Source: Eopsaltria australis (lineage: Eukaryota; Chordata; Aves; Passeriformes; Petroicidae). From it: a DNA stretch of 64,000 nucleotides. Shown piece after piece: positions 22,387 to 36,700 of the stretch. Position numbers and translations under genes: made by a program. Each line of letters starts with the position of its first letter. Position 1 is the stretch's first letter. Under the pieces are notes generated by a model, which was not told the origin of the DNA, made no database searches, and worked only from the letters and a program-made list of their open reading frames with translations. Location of the stretch: the NCBI GenBank assembly GCA_034509425.1, contig JAVTVJ010000303.1:930001-994000 (forward strand), in the 5' to 3' direction.

Positions 22387-25300
22387 CTCTGCAACATAGA
22401 GAACAGCAAGGCACCAGCCATGTGTCTTGTTTCAGACACGGGGAGCCCTTGCAAGGGCAGGCCTACCTGGAGGCACACAGCTGGAAAGCCCCTCACAGCA
22501 TTCCAGAAAATATTCCCAGCAGGAGCCTGGAAAGCTTTTCTGGACACATTTGGGCCAGAGAACTGCTGTCACAGGATGTCATGTTCATGGCCATACTTGA
22601 TGGTGCAGGGCTTAATCCACACCCTCCTGTTTTAGCATGTGCCTTGCTCAGTGGGGTGGCCTTTCAATTAAATCATGGCATCCTTCCAGATGCTTTTTAT
22701 TAAAAGCCATCTCCACTAAGTTCCTTGCTGACCAGGTCTGTAAAACAATTATCTTCTCTTGTACCAAGGGCTCCTGTATTTAACTCTGCACAAGATTCAA
22801 TAAAACACAATAAACCTCCTGAAAAATGAGTGACTGGTCTGGCTTCTACCTCAACAAAAATCCTTCTATACAGGGAATAGATAAAAAGTTACCACTGGCT
22901 AGAAATTGGCTGAAATTTATAGACAACAGGTGGGAAGATAGATTAACACACCGCCTGCATTTTCCTGGGACAACCAACAACTTGTTGGTTGTACTCCAAC
23001 AGGGATATCCTTTCTACGACTTGAGTGTGATTTGGATTTCTCCCTACATGCATTCCGTGTTGCTGCAATAGCTTTGGCTGGCAGTATTGTTAATTAACTT
23101 CAGCCTGCAGAACTCAAGACAAGATAACAATGCTCATAAAAGAGCCATGGAGGGAAGTATGCACTGAGCTGCACAGGAAGCAAGAGGTCACTTAAAAAAA
23201 CTTGACAGCAAGTCTCAGACTACTTACAAAGCCTTCCACTGCTGCTGTTTTATTGCCTATCCCCCTAAATGCTCACCAACAGCTGTCTTTTAGCAGTGTT
23301 TTTCCAGCAAAAAACAGGTCTGTATCCTTCCGTATTTTTTATAGCAAACTCCACTTAGAGCCAGTTGCAATGCAATGTCAAGGAAGCCTGGATGATCAGG
23401 GCACCAGGATGCAGCTCCCAGTTTCGTTCCTGAATGGGCTCAGTGTCACAGCATTTAACAACTGTGTAAACATCAGCAGAATGCACTCATGGAATGATCT
23501 AGAGCAAAAGCCAAGTGCTGTAGAAAGCTTACAGATGCAGAATCATGCCAGCTAGCCTGCTTCAGGGAAAAAGGAGTTTCCTTAACAATTAGATATGATG
23601 CTCTCCAAGAAAATAAATCCCAAAGCTTCCTCCCTCCCTATAGCACTTCACTGCTGAGAGACTGCATGCCCTGTCACAGCAAATCACCCCAACTTGTGTC
23701 CTGCTTAATGACTGCACCAGATTTCAAGAAACTAGCCTGTAAGGTAAAATGAATCCCAATTCTCCCTTTCCCACACTGTGAATACTTGGCCAAAACAAAG
23801 CTTGATGCCATTATCGGGTGGCTGTCAGCAACTTGTGTAAGTGAGGCCTTTGATAAGATGTAGAGCTTCCTGCTACTGTTCAGCATGGTGTGTTCCTTTC
23901 TCACAAGGTGGAGGGAATCTGGTGAATTTATCACTGAAAGAAAAAGGGGAATTATTCTGCTTAGTAAATACTTTTGCTCTCTGTAGGCCAGCGTCTGGAT
24001 TGCATTATCACCAAAGCCAAACCACTTCACAGGTTCAGCCTAGAAAAACATGAGGGAGCTACCAGATGGATGTGTTGCAATCCTCTGCCATGGTGTGAGC
24101 TTCAGAATTTGTGCAAATCATGTTTTCTGAATGCCACAGTCAACCTTTACGTAGATGATATCCATAATTTCCCATAGATTTTCTTTCCATAAGTCACCTG
24201 TTGTTTATAGCTCATGCTGAGGGAAATACAGCCTATCAATAAACACAACAACCCACCAGCTATTGCCCTGATTCTCATCATGTTTCTCAGTCAGATGATT
24301 CATCAAGCTCATGTGTACAGCTTTAAATGAAATAAATCAAGGGACGAAATGAAAAAAAAACTATTGCACCAAACAAAACTGAACTAAAAAGCTTTCAATA
24401 TGAAAACAGCAATAGGATAGCTAAGTCCTCTGGAGTGATTAGAGTCATGTAACCATCAAAGTGTGATGCCAATTTACACAGCAATCAAAAACTCATTCAT
24501 AGCTGCACCTAAACTCACAGGGTGTTTGTGAATACAGCAGTACCTGGCACTTGGTGGCTCTCAGGGGTTTTATTGAACTGTTACATATTCATTAAGCTCA
24601 GAAGAAAATTTACACTTCAAACACCCCTTTCCCCCTGTTCTCTGCCCCCCTTCTCACCAGAATGTCTCTTCTGGACAGTGTCAGGCAGAGGCTTCTTTGA
24701 GAGCTGTGAACTGGGGTGAGTGCTCTTACCTTCTCTTGTTTCTCTTGAAATTCTTTTGCACTGCAAGTCATCAGCTCAAAAGACATTTATAGCTATATAT
24801 TTATGACTACATTTTTCAATATATTGTAATTATCTCGAGGTTATAATTTTACTACAATCTTGTTTCTACTTAACTATATTTTACCGTAACACTATTTCTA
24901 CACAATAAACGAAGGGCCAACGTTTATCATTTACTCATTCATTACAGCAGATATACTGCCCTAGCCCTAAAACTTAGCCATGCTTCAAGAAAGAAACAAC
25001 AGGGCTACTAACTGAGTTGCAGAATGGAGTCAGATTTTGTCCCTGTGATGTTCTTTAATGCCTGTCAAGTTTCCACTGTGTGGAAGTAGCCCTTGATTTT
25101 TCAGTAAAAAGAGATGAAAATGTCTTTATCTATCTTTAGATCTTCATTAAGCTGCTGCATTTAGCAAGAGATTTTCCCAAAGCACGTCAGAATTGGGAGA
25201 TTCAGTTTCTCTTGGTTTAATCAAATCCCCAGGCACCTTGAAAATTGTGTCTTTAAAGCTCTGATCATGCATAGGTGACTCAGCTACAGAAATGGTAACA

Positions 25301-26223
25301 CTTTCTGAACTTAGGAAAAGAAATCACTCTATTCCAGCCTCACTCATCCAGGCAGTCCCCTGGGATGGTAAAGGAAGCACAACCTTGTCTAAGTATGAAA
25401 AGAGAAAAGGTCTATGTAAAGAATATCAAAAAGCTGTAAGTGACAGAGCACAGCAACCATAGATTTCTGTTTAAAGTGCAGAAGTGTAATGCATTTCCAT
25501 AAAACTCAGACCTCATTCATGAACCTCCTCTTCGGATTCCATCTGAAAAACAGAGCAAAACCATTTGTGGAGCTTCTCTTTTATATTCTTGCTTTAGACA
25601 TGCAGTGGGTGTTGTCTTTCTTTCATCAGGGAAAGGAAGGTTTGCCTAATATCCAAAATAAGGAACTGATAATAACATCAACAATTAAATAAAACACACA
25701 CAGTGTTCTGTTCCAAGATTTACAGGTGCTTGAAAAGAATGCGTCCTTTCCTCTCTTGTCTTAAAAGCAGAATGAAAGTGACAGGGGTGAGATTCCCCTG
25801 TGAATGAGACAAGGCACCAGAAAGTTTTCAACTGAAAGACAAATGAGTGCAGACAAACCATTTGGCTTTCCAGGCTCAGGGATCTCTCCCGTCTGAAGCA
25901 GCCAGCATAGCATGGATGGGTGTCCTTTCAGCTCCTGCATTTGTCTGGTAGGAACATGTCATGACTTCATTCTCAGTAGTAGGGAACACTAATATCTCCT
26001 TGAGTGATGCCTGAAAGATAGGCCAGAAATAAATCCCTATAGACCGATGTCTATAGAGCAGGTATTTGTTTATTGCAGTGCTGGTGATGAGGGGGATTGC
26101 TCTTCCTGACTCACCCATCCTTGTCAAGTGGTGTGGTACATTTATACAGGAAATTCTGCTTAATGTTGTTTTTGTCATTACAACATCATCACATACTTGC
26201 TGGAGCTAATTTGCGTAGCACGA
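22387..26223. other. Intergenic sequence without a supported gene
   Basis: A/T-rich non-coding DNA. A perfect inverted repeat (arms 22970-22980 and 22982-22992, one-base centre) lies inside. 24780-24910 is strongly A/T-rich with ttatag and tatatatt steps. No frame shows a protein family. Confidence 0.5.
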
Positions 26224-26535
26224 TGTCATGGTTATTAGACAATTGTTTTGCACTGTGCTTGCACCTCCCCAGTTTGGGGGTCTACGGAGGTTTTTGGTGA
26301 AGGCTTTCAAAGTCTTCTTCACATCTGAACTTTTCAACTTTGTCTTCGACGCATGCGCAGTTACAGTGCTCCTTGGTGCATCTGGTCATAGTTGGCCTGA
26401 ATTCTTTGTTTTGTGGCTGATGGGCTTTGCACTTGCCAATTTCTCATTAGTACCACACTTACCTATCTCTGAAACCATACACCTGGTGAGGTTTTTTTCT
26501 CTCCTTGTGTCTATTCAGTATTTAAGCAACTGGTA
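26224..26535 (+). mobile_element. LTR-like sequence of an endogenous retrovirus (possible)
   Basis: Begins tgtcatggtta, similar to the TGTCATGG start of several avian ERV long terminal repeats, and contains gcatgcgcag in otherwise A/T-rich DNA. The 102-codon frame at 26228-26536 has hydrophobic stretches but no recognisable viral domain. The right end and a target-site duplication were not found. The minisatellite at 26566-26805 follows directly and may belong to the same element. Confidence 0.3.
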
Positions 26536-26565
26536 AACCACATATTGGCCATTACGTTGTATAAG

Positions 26566-26805
26566 AAGTTATTTATATCAGGTTATATATAGGCGTCACA
26601 AGTTATGATTCAGGTTATATAAATATAAGGTTATATATGTATAAAAGTTATCATTCAGGTTATATAAATATCAGGTTATATAGGTATAAAAACTATGATT
26701 CAGGCTACATAAGTATTGATAAGAAGTCATGATTTAGGTTATATTGTTATTAGGTTACATAGCTATCTTATAACTCAAGCTAGATAACTACCTTATAACT
26801 GTAAC
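26566..26805 (+). repeat. AT-rich minisatellite, unit about 45 bases
   Basis: Imperfect tandem units start at about 26580, 26612, 26657 and 26702, each opening aggttatat or a variant and ending in atgattc or atcattc. The two best copies (26612-26656 and 26657-26701) are both 45 bases and differ at few places. Each unit itself holds two ggttatat half-units. Degenerate copies continue to about 26805. Confidence 0.85.
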
Positions 26806-29800
26806 CTAGGTTATACAGACATCATGAGCATGGGAGCACTTTCCAGGTGGCTCCAGGAGCTGCCTGCAGGGCCCCCTGAGGCTGAGTGGGGTTCTGTTCA
26901 CCAGGGTACCATGCTGGCTGGGGGCACCTCTCTTTTGGGATCAGCAGCTTCATGTGTTGTTAGGCAGCAGCCATAACCAAGGTCTAATTTTGACTGGGGA
27001 AAACCATCTCTCTTAAAGACCAGCTGGGCACACTCAGGTGGTTCTGTTCCTTGGTGAAAGTTAGTGCATACAGACTTCCTCATGCAGGCCCTGGACAGAA
27101 GCTAAGAGCTATCTGAAGTTAAGTGCCCAACGTGCCAGTGCTGTGCTCTCTGGTCTCACTGGCTCCCCAGAATCCCCTTCAGATCTGTTCTTACATGGGG
27201 GAAGTTTTCTGTGACTCACATCATGTTCTTTCATTTCCTTTTTCCAAAAGGAAATCCTTACTGTCAATATTGAAGCAGTTTGATGGTGCCCTGCTCTGCT
27301 CAGGAGGGCTGATGACTTTACAACAAAGCATTTATTAATTGGAAGTCACAGATAAATGGAAGGAAAATTTTGTGTGGAAGGGTTTCTGTGACGAGAAGGA
27401 TTTGTTAATCACCAAAAGAAAATGTTTGGATCTTGTATTTGAGAACCTGCACTTTCTTTCATCTCAATGAGAGGGCATTAACAAAGCAGAGCATGGACAG
27501 GATATTTCAGTGTTGATAAAACATGGGGCTTTAGTAGTCTTCAAAGTGCTTTTTATCCCCTTCCCTAAGCCAGCTGCTAAAGAAGCCAGCTGTGCACTGC
27601 CTGTCTGTCTACACTTGCACAATGTGAATGCCTTCTCCTCACTATCTCCCAGTCTATTTGTTTTAGTTTGACTTAGGTGTCTTCTGGGTGCATTTAGTGC
27701 TGTTCTGTAGCTAACTTCTGGGCAGAAGTTCTCTTTTCCAATACCAAACTGCTGCTCCTGAGCTCTGTTTCACAGCTGTTTTTAGGGGATGTGAGTTTTC
27801 CAGCACTGGCAGATGTTTCAGCCTCCCTAAAGGCTCAGGAGACACCAGCAGGGTAGCACATGGGAAGAATGCTTTAGCAGTGGATCCTGTTCTGCTGGTG
27901 CAGAGTCACTTGTCAGGGACAATAGCTCTTGGCTGAGCATTAATATGACAGAGTTGGGCGTGCTGCCAAGGAAAACACTCCTTTGTGGTCTGTGCAATGT
28001 TTCGCTGGCCTGTCATTCTGAGATCACCGCTGACAGCCAACTGAAAACTGCCTTTGACCATCATTAGAAAGAAAAAGAAGACTACTCAGCAAAATGTATA
28101 ACAGGCTTTGCTGAAGCCCCAGAGCAATGAAAGCAGGTTAGGTGGATCACATGAGTGTGTGACAATGTGTGTCTGGGCATTTACCTTCTACAGAATGGAG
28201 GCTGGAGTGAGCCTCTTTACATTGGCTTCGGAGACAACTCAGAGATGATGCTGGTTGCATGATACAAAGAGCTTTTCAACTGCAGAGATGTTGACTACAG
28301 GGCTATCTTTGTACTCGGAAATTCTGCCTGTGTGTTGTCCCATGGATCATGGGATTATCTAAATTGGCTTTAAGAGGCTGCCTTGCTTTTGCACAAGAGG
28401 CATCCTGACATTTAACAAACTAAGTGGCAAGTTACAGCTGAGGTCCATGAGGTTTCAATTATTTCTTGAGATGTCAGAATCAGGAAGAACAGTGCTCATT
28501 GAGGCTCATCCTGTCATTCATTCACGGGGAGTACCCTTGAATGCTCAGAGAAAGGCTGTCTGAAGGCATAAATGCCTGTAATGGTTACAATTCACAGAGG
28601 AAAAGAGCTGTGTGGCTGCAGCCATGCAAAGCATTAGCGATATCTGTGACTTACCTGACATCACAGCCTGATACACAAGGATTGCTCTTATCTCTAGACA
28701 CTTGCCACTTCTGTCATTTTCTTACTGCTCACACTTTTAATCTCCTGGCCCTTAAAAAGGAGTTTGCTTCCTCTCTAGATACACAGGCACTAAAATAAGG
28801 TAAAGCAGATGAACAGGACTTTATTTCTAAATGGGACTGTTCAGACAGGTATTGTGATCCCATTAATCCACTTTCTCTTGGAACCTATACATCAGAAGAC
28901 TCTATCTGAGAGTCCTGGGGAAACTAATCTGCTGATGAAGCCAAGTGTCACTGAGGCTTTGGAGGCTGCTGCTGAGCCACATTCCCCTGTATGGAACCCT
29001 GATAGCCCAAACCAGAGTGGGAATGATGCTATGTGATGTAGCTGATCTGGTCACTGGACAAGCTACTTCCAAAGTAGAACAGCGTGTGCCACTGAAGGAT
29101 TATGAGCATGCCTCATCTACTTCTAGAAACCACCTGAATGGACACAGGCAGCTGCACACATGGAATGGAAGTGTCTGTGTTCAGGCTGCTCCTCAGGAGC
29201 CTGGTTCCTCTCTGCAGCTGCTCACACAGGTAAAGGGACAACAGCCCATATGTGGCACAACCTGAGCTCCAAACTGCTGTCTCTGCAGAAAGCTGCTTTT
29301 CTTTCATCTCACTATAGCTGCATGGAGTTTCAGAGTAAAATGTTTTTAAGACAGCATTTAAGCATTTCCTCTGCAGCCAGAACTTCCTGTTTTGCCTACG
29401 TGGTCTGTCTCCATACTTCTCACAGCCCCCTCTTTTCCCTTCCCTGTCTGGGATGGATCTTGCTTTTTGCAGCTCTGTGTACATGTGCTCAGTGCATGAA
29501 GGGAAATGCAACTCCCCCTCTGTAACCCAAAAAAACCCCTCTCAAACACTGAATTCTCTGCACAGCTGAGTGTCAAGGTTTCCAAGGATGAAAATAAGAA
29601 TTTTCTGTCTTCCAGCAGATTTTAGGATTTTGTTGCCAAGCCTTTTTTCCAGATATTTGATTCGATATTGGAAATGCATCATTATGAAGAGGACTTACTG
29701 AGACAAGCAGATGTTTGTGTCTCTTGGTGCACATGTACAGAGAGACTTTGAGTTCAGAAAGCGTGAAATATCCTTCACCTGTGCTTAACTGTGTGACTTT

Positions 29801-30580
29801 GCTTTTAGAATAAGTTAAAACACCACTGGATGAGACAGACCATGCTAACCTGCGTGACCAGGAGACTGCCACTGAGGTTGTGCACTTTGTTTAGCCATGT
29901 TCTGTCCAGAAAGCATATCAAGGCCTTAGATGGGAAGATTGTATCACAGTCACAAAGAAGCTTTGCTGCTCCACGGCTCAAGAAAGGTGGCTACTCATGG
30001 GATGGAGCCTCAGTTCTGGGGAGGAGTCACTTAGCTTTGGCTACAGATGCCTGCTCTTTAGCCCAAGCACCCCACATCCAGTAACGTGTATACAACAGCA
30101 CTTGGGACATCTGACAAACTGTTATGAAAGGGGTGAAAGATAATGATTTTGTACTGTGAGCCAAGAGCTCCAGGAATGAGAGCAGCAGGAGTACCAGTTA
30201 TGCAGGTGTGTTGCACTGAGGGGGCTCAGTGATGTGATTACGTTCAGATCTATTATAAATCATTAAAATAATGCTGTTCTCCAGAGACGAACTCTGGTGG
30301 GGGAGGACTGCACCAAGAGACCAGTGAGGTGACACCCTAGCCACAGGCAACTTGTATGTCAGAGCAGGGTGGCTGTTCATGCTCAGAAGACATTGTAATG
30401 CTGTTCCCTCCAGGCTCCAGGCAGGGATTTGCTGTAACTTTTCTCTGGCAGAGGCAGAGCCCGACTGCACCTAACACAAGGTAGAGATTTCCCTGAAGGA
30501 CTTATGTAAGTGGGGAGCAAATGACTTGCACTTCAAAGTAACAACGCTTCAGGGACAAAGCTAAAGGAGCTCAGAGAGGC
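26806..30580. other. Intergenic sequence without a supported gene
   Basis: The first 300 bases are more G/C-rich than the minisatellite beside them. No coding exon, tRNA or known repeat was recognised. Frames such as 28945-29265 and 29160-29525 overlap others on both strands and lack domains. Confidence 0.5.
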
Positions 30581-30587
30581 AATTGGA

Positions 30588-30700
30588 GAGTTAATCACAC
30601 CTTTGATGTATCCTTATCTTATCAGGGTATGCAGATATAAGGCCTCTGAGAGGCTGGCCAAGTGGTAAATTGTTGGTTGTGTAATGACCAGAGGGTCGAT
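30588..30700. promoter_or_regulatory. Cluster of liver- and GATA-type factor motifs
   Basis: Within about 110 bases: gttaatca (HNF1 half-site) at 30590-30597, cctttgat (TCF/LEF-like) at 30600-30607, overlapping GATA cores on the minus strand (TGATAAGATAAG, 30613-30624), an NFI half-site tggccaag at 30656-30662, and a nuclear-receptor half-site tgacca at 30685-30690. It is a possible enhancer in the flank of the albumin-family gene. Motif clusters of this size can also arise by chance. Confidence 0.25.
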
Positions 30701-33700
30701 GGGCCTTGGTTCCTTAAGGTGAGCAAGTCCTGGAGGACTTTAGTCCTAGAGCAATAAAAAATCAAAATGCCAAACTATGAACTGCAACTATGCAACTATA
30801 TTGCAAACTATGAACTGTAACACCCCCATAAAGCAGCAGACACAAGCAGAGGGGACCAAGGGAACACAGCATGTTGCATCCTTGGGGATATTTCAAGTTC
30901 TCCCAGCTTCTGAGGTTCAGTGTCAGTATCTCCAAACTCAAGTGGCTGCTCTTTGTGAACAAGATCCTGATCCATTTGCTTCAGTTCCCACAGAAGAGCC
31001 AGCTCTGGGCCTGCCTGCCTGCATTACACTGTGCTGGAATTCAGCAGAGCACTTCTTCAGTACAGGGAGGCTTGGCTTTGGGTTTTGGGAGGCACGTGCC
31101 CTTACATCTGTTTGCTTGTTTCAGCCCTCCCAGGAAGAAGTGTTTAATGGGGAGATAACCACTGGAAGGCTTGAAGGCTTTACTCTTTTTTTTTTTTCAT
31201 TGCCCCTAAATTATCTGCTTAGCAGCTGAAATGAGGAGCTACTGTCTGACTTTGTAGCTTGGAGATGTTGCCACTTTTAATCTGAGCCTAGGAATGGGCA
31301 TTGTGAGCTTCACTACCTCAGAAGGGTAGCCATCTGTCAAAAGTATAATTTGAACAAATATTGAGGACTTGGCAACCTGAAATGGGAGGTGCTATCACTT
31401 GCCCTCAGACTTCCTACTTGAGCAAAAGAAAGGATGACTGTGCAGAGAACATGTGAAAAGAGAATGTCCTGGTTGTCTGCATGCTTCCAGATCAGCTTCA
31501 TCTTCCAAGTGCCCTCCAAAGATAGCCTGAGTGACTCTTAAAGAAACTGTGTGATCAACTCCTGAGCATACAGTGCTTTCTCCAGCTGCCCTGACCCTTG
31601 GCAACTGAACTGAACCAGCAGCTATCAATTCTTCTGGGCACTGTGTCCTTGGCTAATCACTAAGCCCAACCAGTCATAGTTACATGGGGAACTGAGAGCA
31701 GAGGGAAAGGCTTGATTCCTGTTGCAGTGTAAGGTACAGAGTCCCTGCCTCACAACCTCTAATTTCAAGACTTCTATTTCTGTCAGCTCAGGCCACCATT
31801 GAGCTTCATTAGTTTATTTTCCCCCCTGTAAGTGAGAAGGGAAAAGGCCTTTCTTTCCAGTTTGCTGGAGTGGCACAGGCTGAATGAGTGGCACGGCACA
31901 CGGGTGGTTAACAGTCTTATTTTCCTATCTGCATGGGAAAAGGACTGTTCCTCTAAAGCTATTGCTGTATGCAATAGGCTGCTGTCCTTCCTGACTCTGC
32001 ATCCGGCAGCAACTTCCTCCCTTCAGATAAAGTGGAGTTTATCTACAGAATTCTTGGTAACTGGAGGAGCAAGCAATCATGAGATGTGCTGGTATGAGCC
32101 AGGACTCGGTGCTAAAGCTGAGCATGCCTTCCCTTACAGGGCCCACAAGGACAATTTCCCCTCCCAAATGGGAAATTAGTGTTCTCGCACACAAGGCTTG
32201 CATGCAGAGCAGCCTAAAGCAGCCCATTAAATGCAATACAGCAGAAATGTTAACACTGCACTCAGCCTTGGTTTATGTACTGATGGTGGGGCAAACAAAG
32301 AACTTTGAGGCTTATGTTCTGCTTTATAACATTTGAATTTTGTGACACATTTTACAGTACTTAAACTGCATTACTTTAACTGCATATACAAGCACAAGCT
32401 ATATACACATGAACTGTGTACTCCAGACCTAGTGTTTGGTCTGGAGTCAAAGATCAGGATTCTGGATGATGGGACAAGTTTAGCTTTAAATTATGCTCTC
32501 AAAGACTTCCTTGCATGTGTGTCTATTTAGAGGCATTTCAGCACTAGGTAAAGAACTCTGGCTTTTAATTACAGAAGGGAAAAAATTAAATGAAAACCAG
32601 TTTTGAAATGCTACATAACATAAGTAGGATAATTTGGAAAATGGATTAGGGAGTTTCTGAATCCACCTTTCTGACTGAACAGTGAAGCTAGCAAGCACCT
32701 GTGCATATGGAGTTCATATGATACTGATGTCTTTAGAAATAAGACTGTAGGCCTCAGTAAGCCAGGAATTTCAGCTTGCTTCTGTATTCCTAGAACCATT
32801 GTGTTCTCTTTCCAGATCTGTAACGTATGTCATTTAGCTTCAGTCTGATTCTGCCACCCCTTCTCTGTGAAGACTTGAGATGACAGTCCTTGAGACAGCT
32901 GTTTCTTCTGCTGTGCTAGACTCAATGTCCTTCTAAAGCAGCAAGTTGCCTTGAAAAAGGTAACGTAATTTACCTGATGGAAAGAGGATGTAAATCCAGC
33001 ACTTAGTGGCATTCTTGCCTTACTTTGTCTGTGTAATAGCAAATGAGTGGCTTTGTTCTGCCAATAGAGTGCTCTGATGCTCATTTTCTGAGACTGGGAT
33101 CAAGAGCCATACATGACATTTGGTGTTGTACAGGGGATGATCAGTCTGTGCTGCATCAGTTGCTGTACAAAGCAAAAAAGTGATTAGGTATTAAACAGCT
33201 CTGACATTCTTGTGGCTGTGCTCCAACACTATGAAGTGTCCACTGTTCTCCACCGCCTGACAAGCTGAGAGCACTTGGTGGGGACTACGAAAGGGTCTCT
33301 CTTCACTTATCCCAATCTAAACACAAGTGCAGGACCCCAAGGTCTCTGGGACACCTGCAAGTGTGAGCTCACCTTTTGAGCCATGCTTCATACAGATCTT
33401 ACCTCCACTGGCAGTCAGAGCAGGGACCCTGATGAGGTCAGTGCCAATTCAAAGTGGGAATGAATCCAACAAGTAGCTTGTACTTGTTCTTTCTGCCCCT
33501 GGCTAAGATGGATTCATGAGTTACTGAAGAGGGAGGGGGAGGAGGTAAGACATGCAAGCAGCTCTAACCAGCTGGAACTAGATGTCTCCTAGCTGGACAG
33601 TCACAATCTGTCAAACAGAAACAATGCTCAGCTGTTCGCCCTGCAAGTAAACAGGACCCAAACAAAGCCTCAGCTGTGTGTGTGTGTGTGCTTGTGAACC

Positions 33701-36700
33701 TCCTTGCACTTACTTTGCTGGCTGTCCACGTGCTGGGCAGTGTGTGCCTTGTATCTTTAATCAAAGACAAAAGGAGAGGGATGGGCAGGCAGTGACAGGC
33801 AAACAGAATCTTTCCACACACTGAGGGACCTGCAGTCTCTCTGTGCCAGGCCTATGGTCTGTCTCTGGTGTGTCTGAAAGATTTCGGGATGTAGTTCCAC
33901 ATGCTTATAGAAGCAGAGCTGGAAAGTAAGTTCACATGAAGCAGAACAAGCTACAATTGCCTCACGGAGCTCTACAAACAAAACAGCTGTAAGTGAGGCT
34001 TAGAAGCACAGCTAATTTGGTTACTAACATGGTCATTAGGACTGCATGGTGAGAGAGGGTGAAATGAGCAGCTCCTCATGCACCTTTTATGTGCACCTCA
34101 GCACTGGTCAGCCGCATTGTGTCACCTGGTACCCTGGAGAGTCACCCTGCTGCCTGAGTAGCCTGAAATTCCCCTTCTGTTTTGTGCAAGGGAACCATTT
34201 ATCTTCAGCTAGTAAGGCACGGAGCTGGGATTGTTGATAGACAATCCACTCCTGTGCTCCTGGATCACAATACAGCTCCTGTGTTCAGATTGTGAAAGTT
34301 GGAAACAGTGAGGTTGATGCTTTATTTTCCAATGTCCTTTACAACTGTGGAGTCTCAGAAGAGCAACAAGATGTAACTCATTTGTCACTGCTCCTGGTGA
34401 TGGGAGGGAAGAATGAGGGGAATGTGTCCCATGGTGCCAGAGTGAATTGGAAACAGAACAGTGAAATTCTGGTGAAATGAAATAAGTTAGTCTAACTAGC
34501 CTGTCCACTTAATTAAGATTATTTTCTTTGTGTCAGTTTATCTGAGTTCAGTGATATGGAGGGGAAGAGCTGATGTGTGTCTGTTTAAGAGCATTTGGAA
34601 ATATCTGACAATAGGGAGGGAAAAATGGTGGAATGGTGAAGTATCAGACAGAAAAGGAATGCTGGAATTAGAAGGAGAAGTATTGGAGTGATGGAGATTG
34701 GACACTCAGTTAAATTTACTTGCAGACAGTGAAGGATTTCTCATCCAGGCAGAGACAGGATGATGCTTAGAGAGGATGCAGCACTGAGACTAACAGGTAA
34801 AGCAACTGCCCTCCCCACAGGCACAGGGACAGGCTGTGTCATTGAGTTCCTGCAAACAGCACAGGAAAATCCCCACTCATTTTCTGTCTGCTTCCCCAGA
34901 TCCTTGAGGAAGCTGAAGCACTATGTTGTCTTGTTACACCCTGGCCACACGGTTGTGTTGGAGCCTTTCAGCACTGAAGTGTCTGTCACAACAGCTCTCC
35001 TCCTCAGCTGCCACCTTTCAGTTTGTTCTGACCACAGAGGATGATGCCAAATGGCAGCACAAACTGATCCTTGGTTCACAGAATTTGGCAAACCAACCCT
35101 GGAGCTGATTAACTTCACTTACCTGTTTAGCAGCCCAGCTCTCTGAAGTAAGAGATTGGCACTGGCACCAGCAGACTTGGGAAGGTGATGCTGTATTGGC
35201 TCATACTGAGTCTATATCCAGAATGATTCCTTAGGGATATAAGGGAAGTGCCTCAGGATGGCTGAAGAATGAATGGCTTATTTTCTGATGTGCATGGGAC
35301 TAAGCTTGCCAACATTCAAAGGCAAGAGAGGTTTCTGAGGTCCTATATGATCAAAAACAGTCTGGGAACATTTAAATAGCCAACGGCATGCTTTAATGGA
35401 CTATGAAAAGTTCCCAACAGAAATGAGACTAAATGGAATTTGTGTACCCTAACCAGACATCCAAACTTAATATCTTGGACTTCAGGAGATGCAACCACAG
35501 TGCTCATGCAGCAAGTGGTCTGCACAGTGTATGTCACTAATCCCTCTTTAGATCAGCCCTACGCTTTAAGGCACTTGCATCCCTTTTCCAGCCTGGGTGT
35601 CACAAGCCTGGAGTTGTGCGGGTTGGGGATTTTGCTCAGTTAATCACTGCAGAAAAACCGAAAAGCTTTTGAAAACTTCCAAATTAAAAGAAGTTATTGT
35701 GTCAGAAGTGAGAAACAGAGCACTGCCAGGCTTCTGTCACTGCAGAGAGCAGGAGCAGGACAGGGGAGGAGGGGGACACAGAGAGAGAGCACAATGGCAG
35801 CCAGTGGTGAGTCCTCCTGTGCAGCAAGAGCGTCTCCAGGCAACGTGTGGCCATGCAGGGAGAAAAAGGAGCCTAAATGAGGCGCCAGGGTCCATTCCAA
35901 GTGTTTTGGAGAAATTTGCTATTCACTTATTGCAGACCTGCCTAGCTTATTAATAATGTCTTCTTCTGCTGTGATGCTGGCTGCTACAGAAGTGCTGATG
36001 AGATGGGTATGCAGGGCACAGATCTGCCTGTGGAAGAGCTGGGCACTGCTTTTTGCTTGGCCCTCTCCTGAACCCATTCCTCAGCCTGTTGGTGCCAAGC
36101 ATTTGGTTGCCATGCCAACTTTTTAGCATAAAATCATAATCTAAGCACAGCAGGAGGCCAAAAGCCTTCTCAGGTCCAGCTCCTGTCCTCTCCCCTCTCT
36201 ACAACTGGTTGTGTGAGCAGGCTTGGCTGGATGCTTTGATGGCTTGTCAGCAATAGCCCAGATGAAAACTTACCAACAGGGAAATGAGAGTCCCCTTTGG
36301 AAACGGGCACAGAGGCCAATGGGAGTTATGCCTGGAAGATTTCTGCCTTCCCAGCTCTGCCACCTGTTTGAGACCCAGCCCTGTGTGTCACTCAGCTCAC
36401 AGTGCTCCACTGGCATGAGGTGCTGGTGAGCTGGAACAGGCTCATTCCCTGCCTCATTCCCCTCACAGTAGGACTGTTTCTGGGCTATTAAAGACATACC
36501 TCAGACTGTCAGGGTTGAGGCATTAAAATGAGAAATATGCTGTTGATAACAATGTATATTAGCTCATTAAAATGGTGAAATATGTTGAGTGCACAGATCA
36601 TGTGTATTATCCCCCCATAATAGGTGAAAAACGAGGTACATACTAATGCTGAAAATGGCTCTAAATAAAGAATATGAGAAGTAAAGCAGTGTCTTGCAGA

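Noticed and set aside
26097..26536. Overlapping hydrophobic frames as a possible envelope-like remnant
   Set aside because: No viral motif or cysteine pattern. Hydrophobicity follows from T-rich sequence.
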